Assembly (NCBI GenBank): GCA_963695675.1
Contig: CAVOGY010000002.1
Span: forward strand, 62,001-126,000
Source: DASUPK01 sp963695675
GTDB lineage: Bacteria > Actinomycetota > Thermoleophilia > Solirubrobacterales > 70-9
Reading direction: 5' to 3'
DNA: 64,000 bases
Of this stretch, positions 1 to 6,748 are shown piece by piece. A program made the position numbers and the translations under genes. The notes beneath the pieces were generated by a model. That model searched no databases and was not told the origin of the DNA. It saw nothing but the letters and a program-made list of their open reading frames with translations. Every line of letters begins with the position of its first letter. Position 1 is the first letter of the stretch.

Positions 1-470
1 ACCACCATGTAGGCATGGCTCGCATTGGCGTAGACCGTGATCCAGCGACCCTTGCCGAAGGCTCCCCAGCTGCTCGCCAGAGGTCCTGAGGGCATGGGGC
101 TGGACAGGAAGCCGGCCGCGTGCAGCACATAGCTGACGGCGCCCGAGCAGTCGTATCCGGTGTCGTAAAAGGTCCGGTGTCCGCCGCCCCAGCGGTACGG
201 GTAGGTGCGTATCGCGTTCCCCGCGGCGATCGCCGCCTGGATCGCAGGAGGCGCGTCCGCGGGGGCCACGGCCGTTCCGTCCTTGCGGACCTTCCCGCGG
301 CCGGGAGGGCCGATGGGCGCCGACGGAGTGGTGGTGGCCGTCGTCGTGGTGCTCCCGGGCGCGGCCGACCCGCCGGTCTGCGCCGCCGCGGGAACGGCAA
401 CGGCGAGCGCGCAGATCGTTGTTGTCCCCGCTACTGCGAGGCGACGCTTGAGGCTACGTGTGTCTCGCAT
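1..470 (-). CDS. Secreted NlpC/P60-like (C40) cell-wall peptidase, copy 1, 3' end cut by window edge
   Basis: The start is the ATG at 470; 156 codons are visible and the reading frame runs off the left edge. An N-terminal signal peptide (basic MRDTRSLKRR start, hydrophobic stretch ending AAAQT) is followed by a Thr-rich linker and then the catalytic region, with YRWGGGHRTF, the Cys motif GYDCSGAVSYVLHAAG and an ASHAYMV segment holding a probable catalytic His. These match the NlpC/P60 type of peptidoglycan endopeptidase, so export and cell-wall cleavage are inferred. It is the first of three tandem paralogues (see 812-1393 and 1621-2205). A good ribosome site (AAAGGAGAG) lies just upstream, directly after a ydaO-type riboswitch. 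The substrate and exact cleavage site cannot be told from sequence. Confidence 0.8.
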   Translation of the reverse strand, partial: MRDTRSLKRRLAVAGTTTICALAVAVPAAAQTGGSAAPGSTTTTATTTPSAPIGPPGRGKVRKDGTAVAPADAPPAIQAAIAAGNAIRTYPYRWGGGHRTFYDTGYDCSGAVSYVLHAAGFLSSPMPSGPLASSWGAFGKGRWITVYANASHAYMV

Positions 471-483
471 CCAACAGCTCTCC

Positions 484-617
484 TTTGCAGGCCTGCGGGG
501 TTAGCTGTCGGGCTAGCGCTGAAGGAGCCTGCGCCCCCACTTTCAACTTCAGTGGGTTCGCCCCAATCTCTGGTTCCCCCGCTCCCATCGCCACGTGGGG
601 ATGGGACTCGGCGTAAC
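484..617 (-). ncRNA. c-di-AMP riboswitch (ydaO/yuaA type), copy 1
   Basis: Read on the minus strand, the leader of copy 1 contains the conserved blocks of the ydaO aptamer in order: CGCCGAGTCCC, GCGGGGGAACC, GGGGCGAACCC and CCCGACAGCTAACCCCGC. The ribosome site of the peptidase gene follows immediately, so control could act on translation or through an unseen alternative structure; there is no clear intrinsic terminator in the leader. The ydaO class is known to bind cyclic di-AMP and, in actinobacteria, commonly precedes cell-wall hydrolases, which fits here. The near-identical block order at 1398-1533 supports the call. Ends are approximate. Confidence 0.9.
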
Positions 618-626
618 TGGCGCGGC

Positions 627-656
627 ACCTTAGCAAACGTGAAGGAACCCTGGCAA
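627..656 (-). promoter_or_regulatory. Promoter for riboswitch copy 1
   Basis: On the minus strand a -35 box TTGCCA (651-656) and a -10 box TAAGGT (627-632) are separated by 18 bases. Transcription would begin about 7-9 bases further on, right at the 5' end of the ydaO aptamer. The fit in position is the main support. Confidence 0.6.
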
Positions 657-732
657 TCGGCAACCGTTCGTTAGTGATCACTCGCACGATCTCGGGATTC
701 GACGTCTCGGCCGGCCCACCTTCCGACACGCG

Positions 733-765
733 GCGGCGCGGCCCGGGGAGAACGGGCCGCGCCGC
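733..765 (-). terminator. GC-rich hairpin terminator after peptidase copy 2
   Basis: A perfect 13-bp stem (733-745 with 753-765) closes a 7-base loop. It lies downstream of the stop codon of the peptidase at 812 and upstream of the copy 1 promoter, so it would separate the two transcripts. There is no U-tract, as is common for GC-rich actinobacterial terminators. Confidence 0.65.
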
Positions 766-811
766 GCGCTCGGGAGAGAGGAGAGGAGGCTGCCGGCCGC
801 CCCTCTGGCGG

Positions 812-1393
812 CTAGAAGCCGGGGTAGTAGCGAGCCGCGTAACCGGTGCCGACTCGCATGCTCGCCCGCCAACGAGGGCCTGAACCCTGGTTGAGCGACT
901 CGCCGACCGCGGACGTGTCGTACCGCAAGCCGGCGACCGTCATCCAGGCATGGCTCCTGTTGGCGTACACGGTGATCCAGGAGCCGATCCCCGGGGCACC
1001 CCAGGCCATCAGGGGCCCGGACGAGAGTGGGCTCCGGAGCAGCCCGGCCGCGTGCAGCACGTAGCTGACCGCGCCCGAGCAGTCGTAGCCCCTCGACTTG
1101 AAGCGGCGGTGGCCGCCGCCCCAGATGTACGGGCGGGTATGGATCCTGTTGCCGGCGTTGATCGCCTTGCGAACCTGCCATGGCGCGCTCGCAGGCGCGA
1201 GGGCTGTCCCGTCGGGCTGGAGCTGCGCCGTCCCGCTCGAAGTGGTCGTCGTAGTGGTGGTGGTGGTCGTGCTGCCGGGCGGTCCCGCCCCGCCAGTCTG
1301 GGCCATGGCCGGCACAGCACCGGCGAGCGACGCGACCAGCAGCAGCCCTGCCAGCCACAGCTTGCGACTTCTGCTGAGAGTTTCTGACCGCAA
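812..1393 (-). CDS. Secreted NlpC/P60-like (C40) cell-wall peptidase, copy 2
   Basis: A 193-residue protein starting at a TTG (1393) placed shortly after the ribosome site GGAGAG. The signal peptide spans about residues 1-31 (AVPAMAQT end), followed by a Thr repeat linker around residues 40-52 and the catalytic region. Motifs are YIWGGGHRRF, the Cys motif GYDCSGAVSYVLHAAG and a His in NRSHAWMTVAG. The C terminus ends YAARYYPGF. It is closely similar to copies 1 and 3, including ITVYAN and LRYDTSAVGES. It is predicted to be exported and to trim peptidoglycan; expression is placed under c-di-AMP control by the leader at 1398-1533. The family call is secure, the substrate unknown. Confidence 0.85.
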   Translation of the reverse strand: MRSETLSRSRKLWLAGLLLVASLAGAVPAMAQTGGAGPPGSTTTTTTTTTTSSGTAQLQPDGTALAPASAPWQVRKAINAGNRIHTRPYIWGGGHRRFKSRGYDCSGAVSYVLHAAGLLRSPLSSGPLMAWGAPGIGSWITVYANRSHAWMTVAGLRYDTSAVGESLNQGSGPRWRASMRVGTGYAARYYPGF

Positions 1394-1397
1394 ACCG

Positions 1398-1533
1398 CTC
1401 TCCTTCGTCGGCCTACGGGGTTAGCTGACGGGCTGGCGCTCAAGGAGCCTGCGCGTCCACCGGTGGTGGATTCGCCCCAACTGCTTTGGTTCCCCCGCTC
1501 TCGTCCCGCCGTGGCGGGGACGAGATTCGGCGT
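1398..1533 (-). ncRNA. c-di-AMP riboswitch (ydaO/yuaA type), copy 2
   Basis: The minus strand shows the same ordered blocks as copy 1: CGCCGAATCTC, GCGGGGGAACC, GGGGCGAATCC, and CCCGTCAGCTAACCCCGTAGG, then the ribosome site of the peptidase gene. Variable stems differ in sequence but keep pairing, for example CGTCCCCGCC with GGCGGGACG near 1500-1525, which is the pattern expected of a structured RNA. A weak -10-like TAGCGT sits at 1547-1552. Ends are approximate. Confidence 0.9.
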
Positions 1534-1620
1534 TTGATCCGCGGGAACGCTACCAGACCCCCCGGTTCCATGAGCGAACCCTCATAGGATTGGGCGGGCA
1601 GCAGAATTGGGCGGACCGCG

Positions 1621-2205
1621 CTAGAGGCCCGGGTAGTGGCGAATCGCGAAGCTGGTGGGGGTCCTGAGCGTGTAGCGCCAACGCGGGCCGCGGCCCTGGT
1701 TGACCCATTCGCCGACGGGCGAGGTGTCGTAGCGCAGTCCAGCCACCACCATGAAGGTGTGGGTGCGGTTCGCGTAGACGGTGATCCACGCGCCCGGTCC
1801 GAAGGTCGCCCACCAGGCGAGCTGCCCGGAGACCAGGGGCGAGCTGAGGAGCCCCGCGGCGTGCAGCACATAGCTGACCGCGCCCGAGCAGTCGTAGCCC
1901 TTCGACTTGAAGCCCCGGTGGCCGCCGCCCCAGACGTAGGTCCGTCTGTGGATGCGGTTGGCGGCCTGGATCGCGCGCACGACCGGATACGGCGCGTCGG
2001 CCGGGATGCTCGCCTTCCCGCCAGGCAGGATCGTCGCCGTGTTCGTCGGGGCCGAGCCGACCGGGGCCCCTGGCACCCCTGTGGTGGTGGTTGTGGTCGT
2101 CGTCCCGTCGGTCTGTCCCACCGCCGGGCTGGCGACGAGCAGTGCTGAACCGAACAGCGTTGCTGCAAATCCAAGCCCCAGGCTACGGCGACGTGAGCGA
2201 GACAA
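1621..2205 (-). CDS. Secreted NlpC/P60-like (C40) cell-wall peptidase, copy 3
   Basis: A 194-residue protein starting at TTG 2205 after a GGAGGG ribosome site. A signal peptide (about residues 1-30, ending AVGQT), a Thr-rich linker and the catalytic region follow, with YVWGGGHRGF, GYDCSGAVSYVLHAAG and NRTHTFMVVAG. The C terminus FAIRHYPGL matches copy 2. Unlike copies 1 and 2, the 125-bp leader up to the divergent SDR gene shows none of the ydaO blocks, so this paralogue seems to have escaped c-di-AMP control or never had it. It may be co-transcribed with copy 2, which begins 228 bp downstream behind its own riboswitch. Confidence 0.83.
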   Translation of the reverse strand: MSRSRRRSLGLGFAATLFGSALLVASPAVGQTDGTTTTTTTTGVPGAPVGSAPTNTATILPGGKASIPADAPYPVVRAIQAANRIHRRTYVWGGGHRGFKSKGYDCSGAVSYVLHAAGLLSSPLVSGQLAWWATFGPGAWITVYANRTHTFMVVAGLRYDTSPVGEWVNQGRGPRWRYTLRTPTSFAIRHYPGL

Positions 2206-2330
2206 CAGATCCCTCCTCCAATTCCTTCCTCGCGGTTGGAACTGGCTCCTCCTGAAGCGGAAGACCGTATCAGAGCTGGGGCGTTCTGTGAGCGAGCCTT
2301 AACAAATCGGCGGTGAGATAGCTTGGAATC

Positions 2331-3137
2331 ATGGAACTCGAGGGAAAGCGGGTTCTGCTCAGCGGCGCCACCGGGGGACTCGGGCGCGCGATCGCCGAGC
2401 GGCTGGCAGGGCGCGGCGCGGCCCTCGTGCTCAGCTCCAGGAAGGCCGAAGAGCTCGACCGGCTCGCCGGCTCGCTGCCGGGCGGAGAGGCCCGGCACGC
2501 CGTGATCGTCGCCGACCTCGCCGATCCCGGGGCCGCCGAGGAGCTCGTCGCACGGGCCGGCGACCTCGACGGACTGGTGGCCAATGCCGCCCTCCCCGCG
2601 ACGGGGAGGCTGGAGAGCTTCAGCTCGGAGGAGGTTCAGCGGGCGCTGCGGGTCAACTTCGAGTCGCCCATCCTGATGGCCCGGGCCATCGCGCCCGAAC
2701 TCGCCGAGAAGGGCGAGGGGCACCTGGTCTTCATCGCCTCGCTCGCCGGCAAGGTGGGCTCTCCCCGGTCCGCGCTCTACAACTCGACCAAGTTCGGTCT
2801 GCGCGGCTTCGCCTTCGGGTTGCGTGAGGACCTTCACCCGCACGGGGTCGGCGTCTCGATCGTCTCTCCCGGCTTCGTGCGCGAGGCCGGCATGTTCGCC
2901 GACGCCTCGATGAAGCCGCCGCCCGGTCTCGGGATGACGACGCCGGAAAAGGTCGCGAAGGCGGTCGTGCGCGCGATCCGCCGCAACCGGAACGAGATCA
3001 CGGTCGCGCCGCGGCGACAGCGCTTCGTCGCCGAAGTGGGCTATCGCCACCCGGAGTTGGCTGCCTTGGTGCAGCGGCGGGGCGGCGCGGAGCGACTCGC
3101 CGAGAAACTCGCGGCCGGTCAGTCCGACAAGCGGTAA
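2331..3137 (+). CDS. Short-chain dehydrogenase/reductase (SDR)
   Basis: A 268-residue classical SDR starting at ATG 2331. The N-terminal NAD(P) motif is SGATGGLGRAIAERL (residues about 10-24), VANAALP takes the place of the usual NNAG, and the catalytic pair is the YNSTK motif (Tyr-x-x-x-Lys) near residue 147, with a Ser (FIASLAG) before it. Length is typical. The acidic/basic pattern after strand 2 (SSRKAEEL) suggests NADP preference, which is inference. It is divergent from the peptidase at 2205. The substrate is unknown; lipid or ketoacyl-type substrates are plausible given the lipid enzymes nearby. Confidence 0.8.
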   Translation: MELEGKRVLLSGATGGLGRAIAERLAGRGAALVLSSRKAEELDRLAGSLPGGEARHAVIVADLADPGAAEELVARAGDLDGLVANAALPATGRLESFSSEEVQRALRVNFESPILMARAIAPELAEKGEGHLVFIASLAGKVGSPRSALYNSTKFGLRGFAFGLREDLHPHGVGVSIVSPGFVREAGMFADASMKPPPGLGMTTPEKVAKAVVRAIRRNRNEITVAPRRQRFVAEVGYRHPELAALVQRRGGAERLAEKLAAGQSDKR

Positions 3138-3191
3138 GACCACCTCAGATGCGCGCGACCAAGATCGATGCCGGCGGCGCCACCGTAGCGC

Positions 3192-3228
3192 CGTGAGAGG
3201 GCGCGCAATAGCGCGACCCGATTGAGGC
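3192..3228 (+). repeat. Palindromic repeat family 1, copy H (core only)
   Basis: The core GAGGGCGCGC-aata-GCGCGACCCG followed by ATTGAGG matches the other copies of this repeat (for example 11238, 13691, 36427). It lies between the SDR stop and the aconitase GTG start at 3254. The 5' and 3' arms seen in longer copies are missing. Confidence 0.6.
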
Positions 3229-3253
3229 GAATCTCACTGGTCATACTGACCGT

Positions 3254-6067
3254 GTGAGCACAGACAGCTTCGGTGCACGCTCCGAGCTCGAGGTCTCCGG
3301 GCGGCGGTTCGAGGTCCATCGCCTCGACGCGCTGCAGCAGAGGTTCGACGTCGCGCGACTGCCGTATTCGCTCAAGGTCCTGCTCGAGAACGCGCTGCGC
3401 CTCGAGGACGGCACGTCGGTTACGTCCAACGACGTCCAGGCGATCGCCAGCTGGGACGCGAAGGCGCGGCCGTCGGTGGAGATCCCCTTTCAGCCGGCCC
3501 GCGTCCTGATGCAGGACTTCACGGGCGTCCCTGCCGTGGTCGACCTCGCCGCGATGCGGGACGCGATGGAGGACCTGGGAGGCGAACCCACCGCGATCAA
3601 CCCGCAGGTCGACGTCGACCTGATCATCGACCACTCGGTTCAGGTGGACGCTTTCGGCAACCAGCGCGCCTTCGAGGTGAACGCGGAGCGGGACTACGAG
3701 CGGAACGGCGAGCGGTACGCCTTCCTGCGCTGGGGCCAGACCGCGTTCGACAACTTCAGGGTGGTTCCGCCGGCGACCGGGATCTGCCACCAGGTCAACC
3801 TCGAGTACCTCGGCCGTTGTGTCTGGACTCGCGAAGTCGATGGCACAACGCAGGCGTATCCGGACACGCTGGTCGGCACCGACTCACATACGACGATGAT
3901 CAACGGCCTCGGCGTGCTCGGCTGGGGCGTGGGCGGGATCGAGGCCGAGGCGGCGATGCTGGGCCAGCCGATCTCGATGCTGCTCCCTCAGGTGCTCGGC
4001 TTCAAGCTGACCGGCGAGATGAGGGAGGGCGCCACCGCCACCGACCTCGTCCTGACCGTCACCGAGATGCTCCGGGCGAAGGGCGTGGTCTCCAAGTTCG
4101 TCGAGTTCTACGGCCCCGGGATCGCCGGGCTCGGTCTGGCGGACCGCGCGACGATCGGGAACATGTCCCCGGAGTTCGGCTCGACCTGCGCGATCTTCCC
4201 GATCGACGCAGAGACGCTCCGCTACCTCGAGTTCACCGGTCGCCCCACCGAGCAGATCGAGCTGGTCGACGCCTACACGCGCGAGCAGGGCCTCTTCCAT
4301 GAGTCTGACTCCGAGGACCCGACCTACAGCGACACGCTCGAGCTGGACCTCGGCGACGTCGAGCCGAGCATCGCTGGGCCGAAGCGGCCGCAGGACCGTA
4401 TCGCGCTCACCGATGCGAAGAACGCCTTCCTCGAGGCGATGAGGGAGTGGGACCCGAAGGCGGGCGATGAGCTCGGCAACAGCCGGGACGAGGCGGTCGC
4501 AGAGTCCTTCCCGGCCTCGGACCCCCCCGCCGAGGACCACGATGGCGATGGCGGCAAGCCGCGCACCTATGTCGACAAGGGGGACGTCGCGGTGGAGGTG
4601 CGGACCAGCGATGCGGTGGCCGTGCAGCTCGAGAGCGGCGACACGATGGAGCTGGACCACGGCCACGTCGTGATCGCCGCGATCACCAGCTGCACCAACA
4701 CCTCGAATCCCTCAGTGATGCTGGGCGCGGGGCTGCTGGCGAAGAAGGCGGTCGAGCGCGGTCTGCGCCGTCAGCCCTGGGTGAAGACCTCACTCGCGCC
4801 GGGCTCGACCGTCGTCACCGAGTACCTGGAGAAGTCCGGGCTCGACAGGTACCTCGACGAGCTCCAGTTCAACCTGGTCGGCTACGGATGCACTACCTGC
4901 ATCGGCAACTCCGGCCCGCTGCCAGAGGAGATCTCAAAGGCGGTCAACGACAACGACCTGGTGGTCTGCAGCGTCCTTTCCGGCAACCGCAACTTCGAGG
5001 GCCGGATCAACCCGGATACCCGGGCGAACTACCTCGCCTCGCCCCCTCTGGTCGTCGCCTATGCGCTCACCGGGCGCATGGACGTCGACTTGACGAGCGA
5101 ACCGCTCGGCACGGACTCGGACGGCGAGCCCGTCCATCTTTCCGACATCTGGCCTACCTCGGAGGAGATCAAGCAGGTCGTCGGCGAGGCGGTGCGCGCC
5201 GACATGTTCACCAAGAGCTACGCCGACGTCTTCACCGGCGACGATCGCTGGCGCGGGATCCAGGTGCCCGAGGGCAACCGGTACACCTGGCCCGACTCCA
5301 CCTACGTGCGCAAGCCGTCTTTCTTCGACGGCATGGATCCCGAGCCGAAGCCGGTCGAGCCGATCCGGGGCGCGCGGGTGCTGGCGATGCTGGGCGATTC
5401 GGTCACCACGGACCACATCTCCCCCGCGGGCGCGATCAAGCGCGACAGCCCGGCGGGCAGGTGGTTGATCGACCAGGGGGTCGAGGTCCGCGACTTCAAC
5501 TCCTACGGCTCGAGGCGAGGGAATCACGAGGTGATGATCCGCGGGACCTTCGCCAACGTCCGGCTCCGCAACCGCCTCGTCGAGCGCGAGGGCGGTTTCA
5601 CTACGCACTTCCCGGATGGCGAGGAGACGACGATCTACGAGGCCGCGATGAGCTACGCGGACGAGGGCGTCCCCCTCGTCGTTCTTGCCGGCGAGGAGTA
5701 CGGCTCCGGCTCATCGCGCGACTGGGCCGCGAAGGGGACTTCGCTGCTCGGGGTCCGCGCCGTGATCGCGGAGAGCTTCGAGCGGATCCACCGCTCCAAC
5801 CTGATCGGGATGGGCGTGCTGCCCCTCCAGTTCCCCGAGGGCGAGTCGATCGACTCGCTCGGCCTCACCGGTGAGGAGACTTTCGATGTCGGCGACCTCC
5901 AAAACGGGGAGGCGAAGACCGTCGAGGTGACCGCTCACCGCGAGGGCGGCGATGACGTCGCGTTCGAGGCGACCGTTCGGATCGACACGCCCAACGAGGT
6001 GAGCTACTTCCAGAACGGCGGCATCCTGCATCGGGTCCTGCGCGACCTGCGCTCCAGGGCGTCGTAG
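3254..6067 (+). CDS. acnA: Aconitate hydratase (aconitase A)
   Basis: A 937-residue enzyme that isomerises citrate to isocitrate in the TCA cycle. The start is GTG 3254. The three [4Fe-4S] cysteine ligands are in SCTNTSNPS (about residue 480) and YGCTTCIGNSG (about residue 545). Substrate-loop motifs include GTDSHTTMINGLGVLGWGVGGIEAE near residue 215 (partly quoted: GTDSHTTMINGLG) and the C-terminal swivel domain has SYGSRRGNHEVMIRG and EEYGSGSSRDWAAKG. An acidic linker of about 30 residues around 405-437 (with ESFPASDPPAEDH) separates domain 3 from the rest, slightly longer than the minimal family. Its neighbours include the other TCA genes of this window (2-oxoglutarate dehydrogenase, citrate synthase), though not in one operon. 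Confidence 0.96.
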   Translation: MSTDSFGARSELEVSGRRFEVHRLDALQQRFDVARLPYSLKVLLENALRLEDGTSVTSNDVQAIASWDAKARPSVEIPFQPARVLMQDFTGVPAVVDLAAMRDAMEDLGGEPTAINPQVDVDLIIDHSVQVDAFGNQRAFEVNAERDYERNGERYAFLRWGQTAFDNFRVVPPATGICHQVNLEYLGRCVWTREVDGTTQAYPDTLVGTDSHTTMINGLGVLGWGVGGIEAEAAMLGQPISMLLPQVLGFKLTGEMREGATATDLVLTVTEMLRAKGVVSKFVEFYGPGIAGLGLADRATIGNMSPEFGSTCAIFPIDAETLRYLEFTGRPTEQIELVDAYTREQGLFHESDSEDPTYSDTLELDLGDVEPSIAGPKRPQDRIALTDAKNAFLEAMREWDPKAGDELGNSRDEAVAESFPASDPPAEDHDGDGGKPRTYVDKGDVAVEVRTSDAVAVQLESGDTMELDHGHVVIAAITSCTNTSNPSVMLGAGLLAKKAVERGLRRQPWVKTSLAPGSTVVTEYLEKSGLDRYLDELQFNLVGYGCTTCIGNSGPLPEEISKAVNDNDLVVCSVLSGNRNFEGRINPDTRANYLASPPLVVAYALTGRMDVDLTSEPLGTDSDGEPVHLSDIWPTSEEIKQVVGEAVRADMFTKSYADVFTGDDRWRGIQVPEGNRYTWPDSTYVRKPSFFDGMDPEPKPVEPIRGARVLAMLGDSVTTDHISPAGAIKRDSPAGRWLIDQGVEVRDFNSYGSRRGNHEVMIRGTFANVRLRNRLVEREGGFTTHFPDGEETTIYEAAMSYADEGVPLVVLAGEEYGSGSSRDWAAKGTSLLGVRAVIAESFERIHRSNLIGMGVLPLQFPEGESIDSLGLTGEETFDVGDLQNGEAKTVEVTAHREGGDDVAFEATVRIDTPNEVSYFQNGGILHRVLRDLRSRAS

Positions 6068-6092
6068 GGCCTCACCCCAGCCCGAAGCGGTC

Positions 6093-6143
6093 GGCGTGGC
6101 GGGGCCGCGGGAGGCAGGGGGTCCACACGGCCCGCGCCACGCC
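6093..6143 (+). other. Imperfect hairpin after aconitase
   Basis: GGCGTGGCG (6093-6101) can pair with CGCCACGCC (6135-6143), with further G-C pairing inside. It sits 25 bases after the aconitase stop codon and may protect the 3' end or start termination ahead of the hairpin at 6181. Confidence 0.45.
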
Positions 6144-6180
6144 TGCGCGTCGGTAGCCAGGGAGGGATTTCCGACGCGAT

Positions 6181-6212
6181 CGTCCCCGGAGGCGGGACTG
6201 GCCCGGGGACGA
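6181..6212 (+). terminator. Terminator between convergent aconitase and DUF3817 genes
   Basis: A 9-bp stem CGTCCCCGG / CCGGGGACG with a 13-base loop, followed by AGTCTTTC on the plus strand. It lies between two convergent genes and could serve both. Confidence 0.65.
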
Positions 6213-6217
6213 GTCTT

Positions 6218-6679
6218 TCAAGTTATTGCGTCCTCCCGCCTCCGGTGATTATTCCCCGTTTGGTCGCGCGGTGTCAACCCTGGCTCGATCCCCCAGCCAC
6301 GGCGCTCGATCAGCTCGATTCCCACCACGCTCCCGACCGGCCCGAGCGGCGTGAGCGTGGCGGCGAAGAGCGGCCAGGGAGCCTGCCGGCGCATGATCGC
6401 GACGAAGATCAGGGCACAGAGGCCGAGGTAGCCGAGGCCGTGCAGCAAGCCGAACAAAGCGGTCTGGGACTCGTAGCCGGGCGCGATCCAGAAGAAGAGC
6501 AGGCTCGCGAACAGGCAGAGCTCGAACCAGGAGGCGAGCTTCACCCACCTGAACAGGGGTCCGGGCACGGCCTTGGGCAGGGGCTGGGCAGAGGCGAGGG
6601 TGCTCCGATCATGCGAGGGTGCGCGCGCGCGCGACCCGTCAGATGTGGGAGGAGCAACCCGCTTGATGTTGGAGGTCAC
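6218..6679 (-). CDS. DUF3817-type integral membrane protein, N terminus made of a repeat
   Basis: A 153-residue protein from GTG 6679. The body carries about three membrane segments (WFELCLFASLLFFWI, ALFGLLHGLGYLGLCALIFV, and a region around PLGPVGSVVGIELI), the layout of DUF3817 proteins, whose function is unknown. The first 28 or so residues are the antisense translation of palindromic repeat copy A (6595-6666), for instance KRVAPPTSDGSRARAPSHD. A GTG at 6568 just after the repeat (VPGPLFRWVKL) would give a 116-residue protein closer to the usual length, so the true start is uncertain. It is convergent with aconitase and downstream of nothing obvious on its strand except the large dehydrogenase gene. 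Confidence 0.7.
   Translation of the reverse strand: MTSNIKRVAPPTSDGSRARAPSHDRSTLASAQPLPKAVPGPLFRWVKLASWFELCLFASLLFFWIAPGYESQTALFGLLHGLGYLGLCALIFVAIMRRQAPWPLFAATLTPLGPVGSVVGIELIERRGWGIEPGLTPRDQTGNNHRRREDAIT
6595..6666 (+). repeat. Palindromic repeat family 1, copy A (full)
   Basis: Reads GCGAGGGTGCTCCGATCATG, then the core GCGAGGGTGCGC-GCGCGCGACCCG, then GGGAGGAGCAACCCGCTTGATG (split here as motif pieces). The order of blocks is the same as in copies B, C and D. It overlaps the start of the DUF3817 gene on the other strand. Confidence 0.75.
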
Positions 6680-6748
6680 GCGCTGAAACTAGCGAGTGCC
6701 GGGCCGCCGCGATCTGATGGCCGCGCCTGATGGCGAAGCCGGGCGGCG

